Shown piece after piece: positions 1 to 8,436 of a stretch of DNA of 41,191 bases; the first letter of the stretch is position 1; each line of letters opens with the position of its first letter. Position numbers and translations under genes: made by a program. The notes below the pieces were generated by a model. That model did not search any database. It was given only the letters and a program-made list of their open reading frames with translations, and had not been told where the DNA came from. The DNA is taken from NCBI GenBank assembly GCA_026706345.1, contig JAPOYX010000198.1, forward strand, positions 1-41,191, given 5' to 3'. This stretch comes from Gemmatimonadota bacterium. Its GTDB lineage: Bacteria > JAAXHH01.

Positions 1-307
1 TCCCATCCTCCTGCCTGACGATACATCCAATATATACCCCTTCCTCATGGGACGCGGCTCCCTGTGCATATTCTCTGGACCGCTCCCTGACGGCGAGCGC
101 GAAGTCCTCAAGGGTGGCACTGCCGTCTTCCACTTGTTGGGCTGTCACAGCCGGGTTCGCAGGAGGCGTTGCTCCTTCAGGTAGTGGACAGGGTATCCGC
201 GATTGCGCATGCGCCGGGCGCATATTGGTAAAGACGCCGTCGAGCGCGAGCAGGCCAAACACAACGACGAGGAAATTCAGGGTCTTCCAAATGACATGCT
301 GTGTCAT
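1..307 (-). CDS. Secreted protein of unknown function, N-terminal part only
   Basis: This reading frame starts with ATG at 307 and runs off the left edge without a stop, giving 102 residues. An AGGAG (complement of 315-319) sits 7 nt upstream of the ATG. The first ~36 residues form a classical signal peptide: a basic start, a hydrophobic stretch (LNFLVVVFGLLAL) and an AHA-Q cleavage site. After it comes a proline-rich linker, then a soluble segment containing VEDGSATLEDFALAVRER. That segment resembles the start of periplasmic sensor (Cache-like) domains, but this is a weak impression and too little is visible to name a family. The product is exported; its function is unknown. Confidence 0.7.
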   Translation of the reverse strand, partial: MTQHVIWKTLNFLVVVFGLLALDGVFTNMRPAHAQSRIPCPLPEGATPPANPAVTAQQVEDGSATLEDFALAVRERSREYAQGAASHEEGVYIGCIVRQEDG

Positions 308-566
308 AGGAGTTCTCCTGCGCGAGGTGGAGATAGGTGGCAAGTATATACCGCAGTTAGCGTGGTCTTTCTGATCAACCCGGTTGTCCGGTCAAGGGGT
401 ATGATTCGAGTCTTTTCAAAGGACAATCATATTGAAAATAGTATAAATTTGAAAGTTTTTTTTTACGTAAGCATGCAAGATGTTTTCCGGCTGTGGGCGG
501 GTCTCAGACAAGCCTCTTTTTCCCGGTTCGGGCCGGGTCAGGACGCACGGGCTCCTTGCCAAGCCG
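308..566. other. Intergenic region with AT-rich tract
   Basis: No gene was found between the secreted protein start and the SelA-like stop. The stretch 415-470 is much more AT-rich than the rest of the window and contains a T9 run (456-464). On the minus strand it contains TATACT (complement of 440-445), a plausible -10 element for the leftmost gene, though I see no convincing -35. A short GC hairpin (CCCGG-loop-CCGGG, about 522-537) lies just downstream of the SelA-like gene but has no T-run after it in that gene's direction of transcription. Confidence 0.35.
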
Positions 567-1682
567 CTACCCGCCTGTAAGCACCTCGCGGCACCGTGCC
601 GCCACGATCCGTTCCTGGCCGTCCTGCAGGTTATGGGGATTGATGGAGAATCCTTCCTCGCCCCTTTCCTGCACGATGATCCTGGGATTGCCGTCGAGCA
701 GTGCTTTCACCGCATCGTCCCCGGATATACCGGTTTCCGACTCGATGGTAACCATGAGCTGGGGCACGGCGTAGGTTTCCTCCGGATCGAGCCGGCTGAG
801 GGAAACGTGGGGTATGCCGGCCAGTTCCTCTTCGATGTAGCGCACCTTTTCTTCCCAGCCCGTCGCATCCGCCCCATGGTCCCGGTTCAGGTAGATCTCG
901 AGGGCCTTGATGAACGCGAAGATCTCCTCCCGGCTCACCTTCATCGGCCGGCCGACCGTCGCGAAGGGTGTTCCGTTCACCGCGCAGGCGCTGATCAGGT
1001 CCTTCCGCCCGACAATGAGGCCCGTCGACTGCGGGCCCTGGAGGCTCTTGCCGCCGCTGAATATGACCAGGTCGGCGCCGGCCTCCGTGAACCGGGTCAG
1101 CGTGGACACCGGCGGACATTCCGAGGCGGCGTCGACGATGACGGGCACGTCCGCGGCATGGGCCATGGCCACAGTCTGTTCCAACGGGACGGCATTGGCG
1201 TTTTTGAAGTTCTTGCCCAGATAGAAGACCGCCGCCGCACGTGCTCCGTCGCCGATGGCGGCCTGCATGGCCTCCACCGGTGGACCGTCCGAATCGTCAA
1301 GTTCTATCAGCTTCGCGCCGGTCAGCCGAATGGCCTGGTCGTAGGCGATCCGGTGCGTCTTCTGGACGACCACCTCGTCACGCATGCCCGTCGTGTCCGG
1401 CAACTGGCGTATTCTGTCCTGATCCGTCCCCGTCATGCAGGCCGCGGTGGTGATGACCAGTCCGCACGCGGCGCTGGCGGTGACGTAAGCCGCTTCCACG
1501 CCGAGCATTCCTGCGACTTTCTCCCCGGCTTTCTCGTGCAGTTCGTCCAGGGGACAGAACTCCCGGGATGCCACGCGCATGGTCTCCATGATTTCCGGGT
1601 CCAGGAGGGCGCCTCCGTAACGCGTAGCCGTGCCAATGGCGTTTATGACCGGCCTAACGCCGATATCTTCATATATGCCCAT
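567..1682 (-). CDS. SelA/DgaE-like PLP-dependent enzyme
   Basis: This 371-residue fold-type I PLP enzyme belongs to the L-seryl-tRNA(Sec) selenium transferase-like group, which also contains D-glucosaminate-6-phosphate ammonia-lyase (DgaE). The opening GVRPVINAIGTATRYGG is the usual start of that group. D184 (VIVDAASE) should bind the pyridine nitrogen, and K212 in FSGGKSLQGPQSTGL is the likely Schiff-base lysine. The ATG at 1682 was chosen because a GGAAGGGG lies about 10 nt upstream and family homology begins right after it; the frame stays open to 1763. No tRNA(Sec), selB or selD is nearby, so a metabolic beta-elimination or ammonia-lyase role on a small hydroxy-amino substrate is more likely than selenocysteine synthesis. 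It lies divergent from the PhyH gene at 1838, so the two could share a control region. The substrate is unknown. Confidence 0.85.
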   Translation of the reverse strand: MGIYEDIGVRPVINAIGTATRYGGALLDPEIMETMRVASREFCPLDELHEKAGEKVAGMLGVEAAYVTASAACGLVITTAACMTGTDQDRIRQLPDTTGMRDEVVVQKTHRIAYDQAIRLTGAKLIELDDSDGPPVEAMQAAIGDGARAAAVFYLGKNFKNANAVPLEQTVAMAHAADVPVIVDAASECPPVSTLTRFTEAGADLVIFSGGKSLQGPQSTGLIVGRKDLISACAVNGTPFATVGRPMKVSREEIFAFIKALEIYLNRDHGADATGWEEKVRYIEEELAGIPHVSLSRLDPEETYAVPQLMVTIESETGISGDDAVKALLDGNPRIIVQERGEEGFSINPHNLQDGQERIVAARCREVLTGG

Positions 1683-1837
1683 GGTTGCGAACCCCTTCCC
1701 TTTCACTTGCGATGCAGGCGGCCGATCGGAAAAGCCTTGTCCCACCGGCAAATCGCACTGCATATTTTACTGTTGATTTCAAGACAGGCCTGTACTGGAA
1801 ATTGACTCCGCGCAATCTCATAATCAAGGATTAAAAC

Positions 1838-2749
1838 ATGGATTACGACGCGTCCCGCCGGTCCTTCGACTGCGAGCCGACGCTCTCGGACTCGGAGGTA
1901 CTGCGCTTCTGCAGGGACGGATACCTTCATTTCGAGGGCATCGTCCCCGACGAGATCAACCGGCGCACCTGTGATTACCTGAACGGGAAGCTCCCGATCA
2001 ATCCGTGTTACATGCCCGACGGCATGACCCGGGAAGACCTGGTTCGTATCCGCGGCACCCATGAGCCGAGTTCGATTCTGCTCGAGGACTGGTTCATCGA
2101 ACACGTCCTGCTCAACCCGGTGCTGTGCGGCGCACTGCGCTCGCTGCTTGGCCGGCACGTGGGCCTGCCCGTGCTGGTCAGCAACCACCGGGTGGAGTGT
2201 CCCGAAGGTCCGCAGAACTGGCACCACGACGCCGATCACGTGTTCGGTCCGGAGGTCCATTTCGTCGAGGTGTTTTATTTTCCCCAGGATACCCCGGATG
2301 AAATGGGGCCCACCGAATTCACGCCCGGTTCCCATCTCCGAACGACCCGGCGAGGGCAGGAGGAGAACGGCGTGCTGTGTTCGGGTCCCGCCGGCACCAT
2401 CGGCCTGCATTCGCAGAGCATCCTCCACCGACGGGGTACGTCCACGGCGACCGGCCTGCGGCACATGCTGAAATACAGCTACTGGCGTACGGTACCGCCC
2501 GCGCGGGACTGGATCGCCGAAGCCGATTTCGACTTCAGGCACGCCGATTACGGGGGACATGGATCCGCCCGTTACGTGGCCCACATGTTCTACTGGCTCT
2601 GTGGCAAGGGAGACGAATACCGTCTTATCGGCGGCCAGGCGTGGCCCTGGAAAACGATCAACCAGATCGGGCCCTCGTACGGTTTCGGACATACGGAGGG
2701 ATATCTTCCCGACTGGCGCGGGAACAACGACGACGATTATGCCCGGTAG
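1838..2749 (+). CDS. PhyH family Fe(II)/2-oxoglutarate dioxygenase
   Basis: The 303-residue product is a phytanoyl-CoA dioxygenase (PhyH) family oxygenase, a double-stranded beta-helix enzyme that couples 2-oxoglutarate decarboxylation to hydroxylation. The metal site is visible: H129-x-D131 in WHHDADHVFG, distal H197 in SILHRRG, and R208 a little further on as a possible 2-oxoglutarate anchor. FTPGSH at 161-166 is the usual PhyH signature. There is no signal peptide, so it acts in the cytosol. ATG at 1838 has AAGGA upstream. It is 106 bp upstream of the kinase/phospho-lyase fusion on the same strand and probably cotranscribed. It may hydroxylate or otherwise oxidise a substrate feeding that enzyme, but this is inference. 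Substrates of bacterial PhyH proteins are rarely predictable from sequence. Confidence 0.88.
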   Translation: MDYDASRRSFDCEPTLSDSEVLRFCRDGYLHFEGIVPDEINRRTCDYLNGKLPINPCYMPDGMTREDLVRIRGTHEPSSILLEDWFIEHVLLNPVLCGALRSLLGRHVGLPVLVSNHRVECPEGPQNWHHDADHVFGPEVHFVEVFYFPQDTPDEMGPTEFTPGSHLRTTRRGQEENGVLCSGPAGTIGLHSQSILHRRGTSTATGLRHMLKYSYWRTVPPARDWIAEADFDFRHADYGGHGSARYVAHMFYWLCGKGDEYRLIGGQAWPWKTINQIGPSYGFGHTEGYLPDWRGNNDDDYAR

Positions 2750-2855
2750 ACCTGTACGTCGGGCATGGATGAGCGATCGCACGGGGACAGGCGCGCAGTG
2801 GCCTGTGCGCATCCTGCAGTTGTTTTCATGACATCTCAATCGCAGAAGGTCCGAT

Positions 2856-5800
2856 TTGTCCGTCATCTCCGAAAAACGGCCCCGTTTCACGCCTGAAGAG
2901 GCCGCCGAACTCGCCCTTTCCCTGTACGGTGTGACCGGCACGCTGAGCCCATTGCCCAGCGAACGGGACCAGAATTTCCGGCTGACCGCCGATAACGAAG
3001 AGGTTTTCGTCCTGAAGATCTCCGGGGCTGGCGAGAAGCGCGGCATTCTCGAACTGCAGCACGACGCCCTCGACCACCTGGCCGGGCGGTTCGACGAAAC
3101 CGAGTGGCCGCGGGTCTGCCGGACAAAGGACGACAGCGGCATCACACGGATCGACGGGCGGAACGGACTGCGACACCTGGTCCGGATGCTCACGTACATC
3201 GACGGCTGGCCCCTGTGCGACGTCAAGCCGCACAGTCCCGGCCTGCTGCGGGACCTGGGCGTCTTTCTGGCCCGGCTTACCCGCGCATTAGCCGACTTCT
3301 CCCACGTGGAAAAACAGCCTGATCTCATCTGGAACATGGACAATGGCCCGGAAGTCGTTCATCGATTCGCCGACCTGATCCCCGACTCCGGCCGCCGCCG
3401 GCTGGTCACAGGCTTCTGCGAAGCGTACGAAAGCGCCGTCGGTCCCCATCTCGCATCGCTTCCGCGCCAGGTCATACACAACGATGCGAACGACCAGAAC
3501 GTACTGGTCCGCCTCGCCCATCCCGATGATCCCGCGTCCAGTGAACACAGGATAGCCGGACTGATCGATTTCGGCGACATGGCTCAGTCCTGCGCGCTCT
3601 ACGAGCCGGCCGTCGCCGCCGCCTATGTCATGCTCGGCAAGTCGGAGCCTCTGTCGGCCGCCGCGCACGTCGTAGCCGGGTACCATGCCGAGCACCCGTT
3701 GACGGACTTGGACCTGAAACTGCTCTACCACTGCGCCGTGATGCGGCTGTGCATGAGCGTGGCCATATCGGCCCATCAGCAAGTCGCCGAACCGGAAAAT
3801 ACCTACCTCTCCGTCAGCGAGAAGAACGCCTGGGATCTCCTCAAAAAACTCGAGGGCACGTCCCCATCCTTCGTCGAATACCTGTTTCGGGACGCCTGCG
3901 AACTGCCGCCGTGTCCGCAGACCCCGGGTATCGAAGCGTACCTTGCCTCGAAGCGCGGCAGCTTCGCGCCGGTCATGGGCCCCGACGTGGACCTTTCCAC
4001 CGCCGTCGCGTTCGATCTCAGCGTGGGCAGCCCGGACCGGGCCCTGCTGGGAGGTTCGGTCAACGCGGACGAACTTGCCGCGGATGTCTTCCGGAAAATG
4101 GAAAACGCGAAGGCAGAAGCGGGGATCGGCCGATACAACGAGGCCCGCCAGGTCTATACGGCCGATCAATTCATGCTCGACTCCGACGAGATGCCGGAAC
4201 GTCGGACCATACACCTCGGGATGGATGTTTTCCTGCCCGCCGGATCTCCGGTCTACGCCCCACTGGAGGGAAAGGTCCACAGCTTCCGGAACAACACTCA
4301 GCCGCTGGATTACGGGCCGTGCATCATTCTTGAGCACACCGCGGAAGTAACGGACGGTTCAGCAGGTTCCGCCCAGGCGCTCTACACGCTGTACGGCCAC
4401 CTGAGCGTGGAGTCGCTGACCGGTCTATACGAAGGAAAGCAGATAGAGAAAGGTGAACGGTTCGCATCCCTCGGCGACCCGACGGTCAATGGAGGCTGGC
4501 CGCCCCACCTGCACTTTCAGATCGTCACGGACATGCTTGGCAACGCGGGAGACTTCCCCGGCGTGGGAGGACCGAGCCAGCGGAACGTCTGGCTGAGCCT
4601 GTCTCCGGATCCGAACGTCATCCTGGGCGTACCCGCGGAGGTATTTCCACGGGAGCAACGGACTACACGGGAGATCCTTGCATCCCGCCGCCACCATATC
4701 GGCAGGTCCCTCAGCATCTCCTACCGGCGTCCCCTGAAGATTGTCCGGGGCCACATGCAGTACCTGTACGACGATGAAGGACGCGCGTTTCTCGACGCCG
4801 TGAACAACGTGCCCCACGTGGGGCACAGCCATCCGGAGGTGGTTCGGGCCGCCCAGCGTCAGATGACGGTGCTGAACACCAACACCCGCTACCTCCACGA
4901 CAATCTCGTCGATTACGCCGAACGCCTCTGCACGAAGCTGCCCGACCCCCTCAGCGTATGCTTCTTCGTGAATTCAGGCAGCGAGGCGAACGACCTCGCC
5001 CTCCGCCTGGCGCGGAGTCATACCGGACAACGCGACCTGCTCATCCTGGACGGGGCCTATCACGGCAACCTGACGTCATTGATCGATATCAGTCCATACA
5101 AGTTCGACGGACCGGGGGGTGACGGTGCGCCGTCCCACGTACACAAAACGCCTCTGCCCGACCCCTACCGTGGTCCGTACAAAGGTTATTCGCCGGAAAC
5201 GGGTGCGTGGTACGCGGAGCACGTACGCGAACGTATCGATTCGCTCGCGGAACACGACCGTGGCCTCAGCGCCTTCATCGCCGAGTCCCTGCCCGGTTGC
5301 GGCGGACAGATCGTACTGCCGGACGGATATTTCAGATCGGTGTTCCACCAGGTGCGCGAAGCGGGCGGCGTGTGCATCGCCGACGAGGTACAGGTGGGAT
5401 TCGGACGCGTGGGTTCGCACTTCTGGGGATTCGAGACCCAGGACGCGGTACCGGACATCGTCACCCTGGGAAAGCCTATCGGCAACGGCCACCCGCTGGG
5501 CGCCGTGGTTACCACCCCCGAGATCGCGGGCGCTTTCGACAACGGCATGGAGTATTTCAACACCTTCGGGGGGAATCCCGTCTCCTGCGCCATCGGCCTG
5601 GCGGTGCTGGACGTCATCGAGAAAGAAGGCCTGCAGGCCAATGCCCTGGAGGTGGGCGGCTACCTGATGGAGGGACTCCGCGCCCTGGCGCCGGACCACC
5701 CGATCATCGGCGACGTCCGCGGCATGGGGCTCTACGTGGGCGTGGAACTCGTGCTGGACCGCGACACGCTGGAGCCGGGCGGACACCAGGCCTCCTACGT

Positions 5801-5972
5801 GGCCAACCGGATGCGGGACCACGGGGTGCTGATCAGCACCGACGGCCCCCTGCACAACGTCCTGAAGATCAAGCCGCCCCTGGTCTTCACCCGGGAGAAC
5901 GCCGACTATCTCCTGCACTGTCTGGGCAAGGTACTGAAAGAAGACTACCTGCGGAATCGGTCCCGGTCCTAG
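2856..5972 (+). CDS. Kinase - M23 domain - class III aminotransferase-fold phospho-lyase fusion
   Basis: This is a 1038-residue three-part protein. Residues 1-345 are an APH/hydroxylysine-kinase-like (AGPHD1/HYKK) kinase with HNDANDQN (catalytic D210, N215) and IDFGD (D238). Residues about 445-595 are an M23/LytM fold with H453-xxx-D457, YGHL (H515) and H551-L-H553, all expected zinc-site residues. Residues about 615-1035 are a class III aminotransferase fold with NSGSEAN at 706-712, D843 (IADEV) and Schiff-base K873 (TLGKPIGNG). The last part resembles the phospho-lyases ETNPPL and PHYKPL, which eliminate phosphate and ammonia from O-phosphoethanolamine or 5-phosphohydroxylysine. Kinase plus phospho-lyase in one chain implies phosphorylate-then-eliminate chemistry on an amino alcohol. 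The nearby ALDH7 favours hydroxylysine. There is no signal peptide, so the M23 part sits in the cytosol and its role is unclear. TTG at 2856 follows AGAAGG. Confidence 0.9.
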   Translation: MSVISEKRPRFTPEEAAELALSLYGVTGTLSPLPSERDQNFRLTADNEEVFVLKISGAGEKRGILELQHDALDHLAGRFDETEWPRVCRTKDDSGITRIDGRNGLRHLVRMLTYIDGWPLCDVKPHSPGLLRDLGVFLARLTRALADFSHVEKQPDLIWNMDNGPEVVHRFADLIPDSGRRRLVTGFCEAYESAVGPHLASLPRQVIHNDANDQNVLVRLAHPDDPASSEHRIAGLIDFGDMAQSCALYEPAVAAAYVMLGKSEPLSAAAHVVAGYHAEHPLTDLDLKLLYHCAVMRLCMSVAISAHQQVAEPENTYLSVSEKNAWDLLKKLEGTSPSFVEYLFRDACELPPCPQTPGIEAYLASKRGSFAPVMGPDVDLSTAVAFDLSVGSPDRALLGGSVNADELAADVFRKMENAKAEAGIGRYNEARQVYTADQFMLDSDEMPERRTIHLGMDVFLPAGSPVYAPLEGKVHSFRNNTQPLDYGPCIILEHTAEVTDGSAGSAQALYTLYGHLSVESLTGLYEGKQIEKGERFASLGDPTVNGGWPPHLHFQIVTDMLGNAGDFPGVGGPSQRNVWLSLSPDPNVILGVPAEVFPREQRTTREILASRRHHIGRSLSISYRRPLKIVRGHMQYLYDDEGRAFLDAVNNVPHVGHSHPEVVRAAQRQMTVLNTNTRYLHDNLVDYAERLCTKLPDPLSVCFFVNSGSEANDLALRLARSHTGQRDLLILDGAYHGNLTSLIDISPYKFDGPGGDGAPSHVHKTPLPDPYRGPYKGYSPETGAWYAEHVRERIDSLAEHDRGLSAFIAESLPGCGGQIVLPDGYFRSVFHQVREAGGVCIADEVQVGFGRVGSHFWGFETQDAVPDIVTLGKPIGNGHPLGAVVTTPEIAGAFDNGMEYFNTFGGNPVSCAIGLAVLDVIEKEGLQANALEVGGYLMEGLRALAPDHPIIGDVRGMGLYVGVELVLDRDTLEPGGHQASYVANRMRDHGVLISTDGPLHNVLKIKPPLVFTRENADYLLHCLGKVLKEDYLRNRSRS

Positions 5973-6838
5973 AGCATCACGCCCCCCACCAGATTGTTCC
6001 CCACGTAGACGCCGCGGTAGAGCGTCTGGCGCAGGGGCGGCATGGAGGCGAGCAGCTCCGGATGGGGATCCCAGTTGTGCCACCTGGAGTTGACGGAGTT
6101 GTAGCAGCTGAAAATGGCGACGCGCGGATACTTCTCGCTGACCCACGGCCTTCCGCTGTGCGTCAGGGCCTCGGTGAAGAACATCAGCGATCCAGCCGGA
6201 CAGGTATATGTATCCCAGATCGGCGAGTCCGGCGACTGGATGGAGGACGGCGTGGGAAAGACGGACTTGTGGCTGCCGGTTACCAGGAGCGTGCCGTTCC
6301 CCTCCTCCACCGGGTTCAACTCCCAGACCACCCGGGTCAGCGCGGAGTTGGCCTTCCCGGGAATGCAGCGGTAGAGATGGGAGTCGCCGGGGAGCCGCAG
6401 CATGCCGTTCCCGTTGTGGGGCCCGAACTCGCCGTCTCCGGCTTCCCGGTAGAACAGAGTGGCCGATTCCTGCCTGAAACCGTAGCAGATCTGGTTGGAC
6501 AGGCCGGGATAGGCCAGGAATTCGTTCATGAACCCCACCACCCGCGGATGATCCGTCAGGCTTTGCAGCGGACCGCCGAGCGCCGACCGCTCTCGTTCAG
6601 GTATGGATTCCGGATCATGGTGCAGTTGCAGGCAGAACGCCCGCATCTCCGCACATTCGGCTTCGGAAAGCACCCCGGGGATCAAAAGCCAGCCGTCCTT
6701 GTCGAACAGGTACTTCTGTTCGTCCGTCGGCGGGATCACGTCCCGACCGTCGGCGTTCACCCTGGTCAGATCGGCCTGGTTCTCATCCAGGCGCGCGCCC
6801 AGGTTCTTGTCGATGATAAACGCTCCGTTGGATGACAT
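5969..6838 (-). CDS. PhyH family dioxygenase with altered metal motif
   Basis: The 289-residue product is a PhyH-type oxygenase. The fold is recognisable from FDKDGWLLIPGVLSEAEC near residue 45, the jelly-roll strand LLVTGSHKSVF and the distal H227 in ALTHSGRPW. The usual HxD metal motif reads H141-N-G-N144 (GPHNGNGML), with no acidic residue at the expected place. The enzyme may therefore bind iron differently (compare halogenases that lack the carboxylate) or be inactive as a hydroxylase. The ATG at 6838 has GGGAGG about 8 nt upstream. It lies 36 bp after the ALDH7 gene on the same strand, so the two are likely one operon. Its TAG overlaps the TAG of the convergent fusion gene in a shared CTAG (5969-5972). 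Confidence 0.83.
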   Translation of the reverse strand: MSSNGAFIIDKNLGARLDENQADLTRVNADGRDVIPPTDEQKYLFDKDGWLLIPGVLSEAECAEMRAFCLQLHHDPESIPERERSALGGPLQSLTDHPRVVGFMNEFLAYPGLSNQICYGFRQESATLFYREAGDGEFGPHNGNGMLRLPGDSHLYRCIPGKANSALTRVVWELNPVEEGNGTLLVTGSHKSVFPTPSSIQSPDSPIWDTYTCPAGSLMFFTEALTHSGRPWVSEKYPRVAIFSCYNSVNSRWHNWDPHPELLASMPPLRQTLYRGVYVGNNLVGGVML

Positions 6839-6874
6839 GCGTATTCCTCCCTGTGGTTGATTTGAGAAGTGCGG

Positions 6875-8413
6875 TCAGTCACCGTCTGATCCGACGGTGT
6901 CGAATTCGATTCCCTGGGCCAGCGGGAGATCGGTGGACCAGTTGACGGTATTGGTCTGGCGGCGCATGTAGGCTTTCCAGGCGTCCGAGCCCGATTCGCG
7001 GCCGCCGCCCGTCTCCTTCTCGCCGCCGAAGGCCCCGCCGATCTCGGCGCCGGACGTGCCGATGTTCACGTTTGCGATGCCGCAGTCCGAGCCCGTCGCG
7101 GAGAGAAACCGCTCCGCCTCGCGCAGGCTGTCGGTGAAGATCGCGCTGGAAAGCCCCTGGGGCACGTCGTTGTGGAGGTCGATGGCCTCGTCCAGGGTTT
7201 CATACTCCAGGATATACAGAATCGGGGCGAAGGTCTCCTGTTTCACGATAGCCGACTGGGCGGGCATGCGTATGATGGTCGGTTCGACGAAGTTCGGTCC
7301 CAGGTCCGGTCGGTGTTTCCCGCCGATGACGACCTCGCCGCCCTCGGCCTTCGCCTGCTCGATAGCCTGCATCATGTCGTCCACCGCGTCGGCCGTGACC
7401 AGCGGTCCCATGAGCGTACCGTCGTCGACGGGATCGCCCATCGGCACCTGCGCGTAAGCGCGGGCCAATCGATCGATCAGCGTCGCCGTCATGCGCTTGT
7501 GCCCGATGATGCGGCGTGTCGAGGTGCACCGTTGTCCCGCCGTCCCCACGGCGCCGAAGACGATGCCGGGCACGGCGAGTTCGAGGTCGGCGTTTTCGGT
7601 GACGACGATCGCGTTGTTGCCGCCCAGCTCCAGTATGCTGCGACCGAACCGGGAAGCGACCCGTGCGGCCACGGTCTTTCCCGTCGCGGTCGAACCCGTG
7701 AAGGATACGAGCGGTATGCGTTCGTCATCGAGGATGAGATTGCCCACGTCACTGCCGCGGCCGATGGCCAGGTTGAATACGCCGTCCACCCCGTGGTCGG
7801 CCATGACCCGGTTGCACAGGTGCTGCGTGGCCACGGCCGTCAGCGGCGTCTGACCGCTCGGTTTCCACACGGTGACGTCGCCGCACACCGAAGCCAGAGA
7901 AGCATTCCACGACCAGACCGCCACGGGGAAATTGAAGGCGGTGATGATGCCGATCACGCCCAGGGGATGCCACTGCTCGCTCATGCGGTGACTCGGCCGC
8001 TCGCTCGCGATGGTCAGTCCATACAACTGGCGGGAAAGCCCCACGGCGAAATCGCAGATGTCGATCATCTCCTGGACCTCCCCCATGCCCTCCACGCGGA
8101 TCTTGCCCATCTCCAGGGAGACGAGTTCGCCCAGCGGTTCCTTGTACGCCCGCAGGATGTTGCCCAGGTCCCTGACCATGTCGCCCCGTTTCGGCGCGGG
8201 CAGCGCTCGCCAGGAATCGAAGGAGACGCGGGCGTGTTCGACCACCCGGTCATAGACCTCCGGAGTCGCCTGCCGCACGCCCGCGATCGGTTCGCCGGAT
8301 GTCGGGTTGTACGACGTCAGGATGGGTCCCTCCCCGTGTATCCAGCCGTCCATCCCCGTACAGGCTCCGGCGTTCAACGCTTCGATGTTCAGTTTTTCAA
8401 GCAGTGCCTTCAT
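6875..8413 (-). CDS. ALDH7-type aldehyde dehydrogenase (2-aminoadipate semialdehyde dehydrogenase-like)
   Basis: The 512-residue NAD-dependent aldehyde dehydrogenase closely matches the ALDH7A1/antiquitin subgroup. Catalytic residues are N161 (AFNFP), E262 (LELGGNN) and C296 (GQRCTSTR). The subgroup signature is the C-terminal run NVNIGTSGAEIGGAFGGEK followed by TGGGRESGSDAWK and LPLAQGIEF. Known members oxidise 2-aminoadipate 6-semialdehyde (in equilibrium with piperideine-6-carboxylate) in lysine and hydroxylysine breakdown; some also accept betaine aldehyde or lipid aldehydes. ATG at 8413 is preferred over the GTG at 8440 because GGAG lies 8 nt upstream. It is 23 bp behind the ANT(6)-like gene and 36 bp ahead of a PhyH gene. 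Its nearness to the phospho-lyase fusion suggests that it takes the product of that enzyme. Confidence 0.92.
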   Translation of the reverse strand: MKALLEKLNIEALNAGACTGMDGWIHGEGPILTSYNPTSGEPIAGVRQATPEVYDRVVEHARVSFDSWRALPAPKRGDMVRDLGNILRAYKEPLGELVSLEMGKIRVEGMGEVQEMIDICDFAVGLSRQLYGLTIASERPSHRMSEQWHPLGVIGIITAFNFPVAVWSWNASLASVCGDVTVWKPSGQTPLTAVATQHLCNRVMADHGVDGVFNLAIGRGSDVGNLILDDERIPLVSFTGSTATGKTVAARVASRFGRSILELGGNNAIVVTENADLELAVPGIVFGAVGTAGQRCTSTRRIIGHKRMTATLIDRLARAYAQVPMGDPVDDGTLMGPLVTADAVDDMMQAIEQAKAEGGEVVIGGKHRPDLGPNFVEPTIIRMPAQSAIVKQETFAPILYILEYETLDEAIDLHNDVPQGLSSAIFTDSLREAERFLSATGSDCGIANVNIGTSGAEIGGAFGGEKETGGGRESGSDAWKAYMRRQTNTVNWSTDLPLAQGIEFDTVGSDGD

Positions 8414-8436
8414 CTTCGATGCTCCAGTGTTTGGGT

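Noticed and set aside
1703-3343. Long minus-strand frame of 546 codons
   Set aside because: It lies opposite the PhyH and fusion genes, is rich in Arg/Gly/Pro as expected for the complement of GC-rich coding sequence, and matches no family.
2856-5972. Suspicion that the kinase-M23-aminotransferase protein is an assembly chimera or frameshift fusion
   Set aside because: The frame is continuous, all three domains keep their key residues, linkers are clean, and kinase/phospho-lyase fusions are known in bacteria.
5207-6835. Plus-strand frame of 542 codons across the fusion/PhyH junction
   Set aside because: It overlaps two well-supported genes and reads as low-complexity Arg/Gly sequence.
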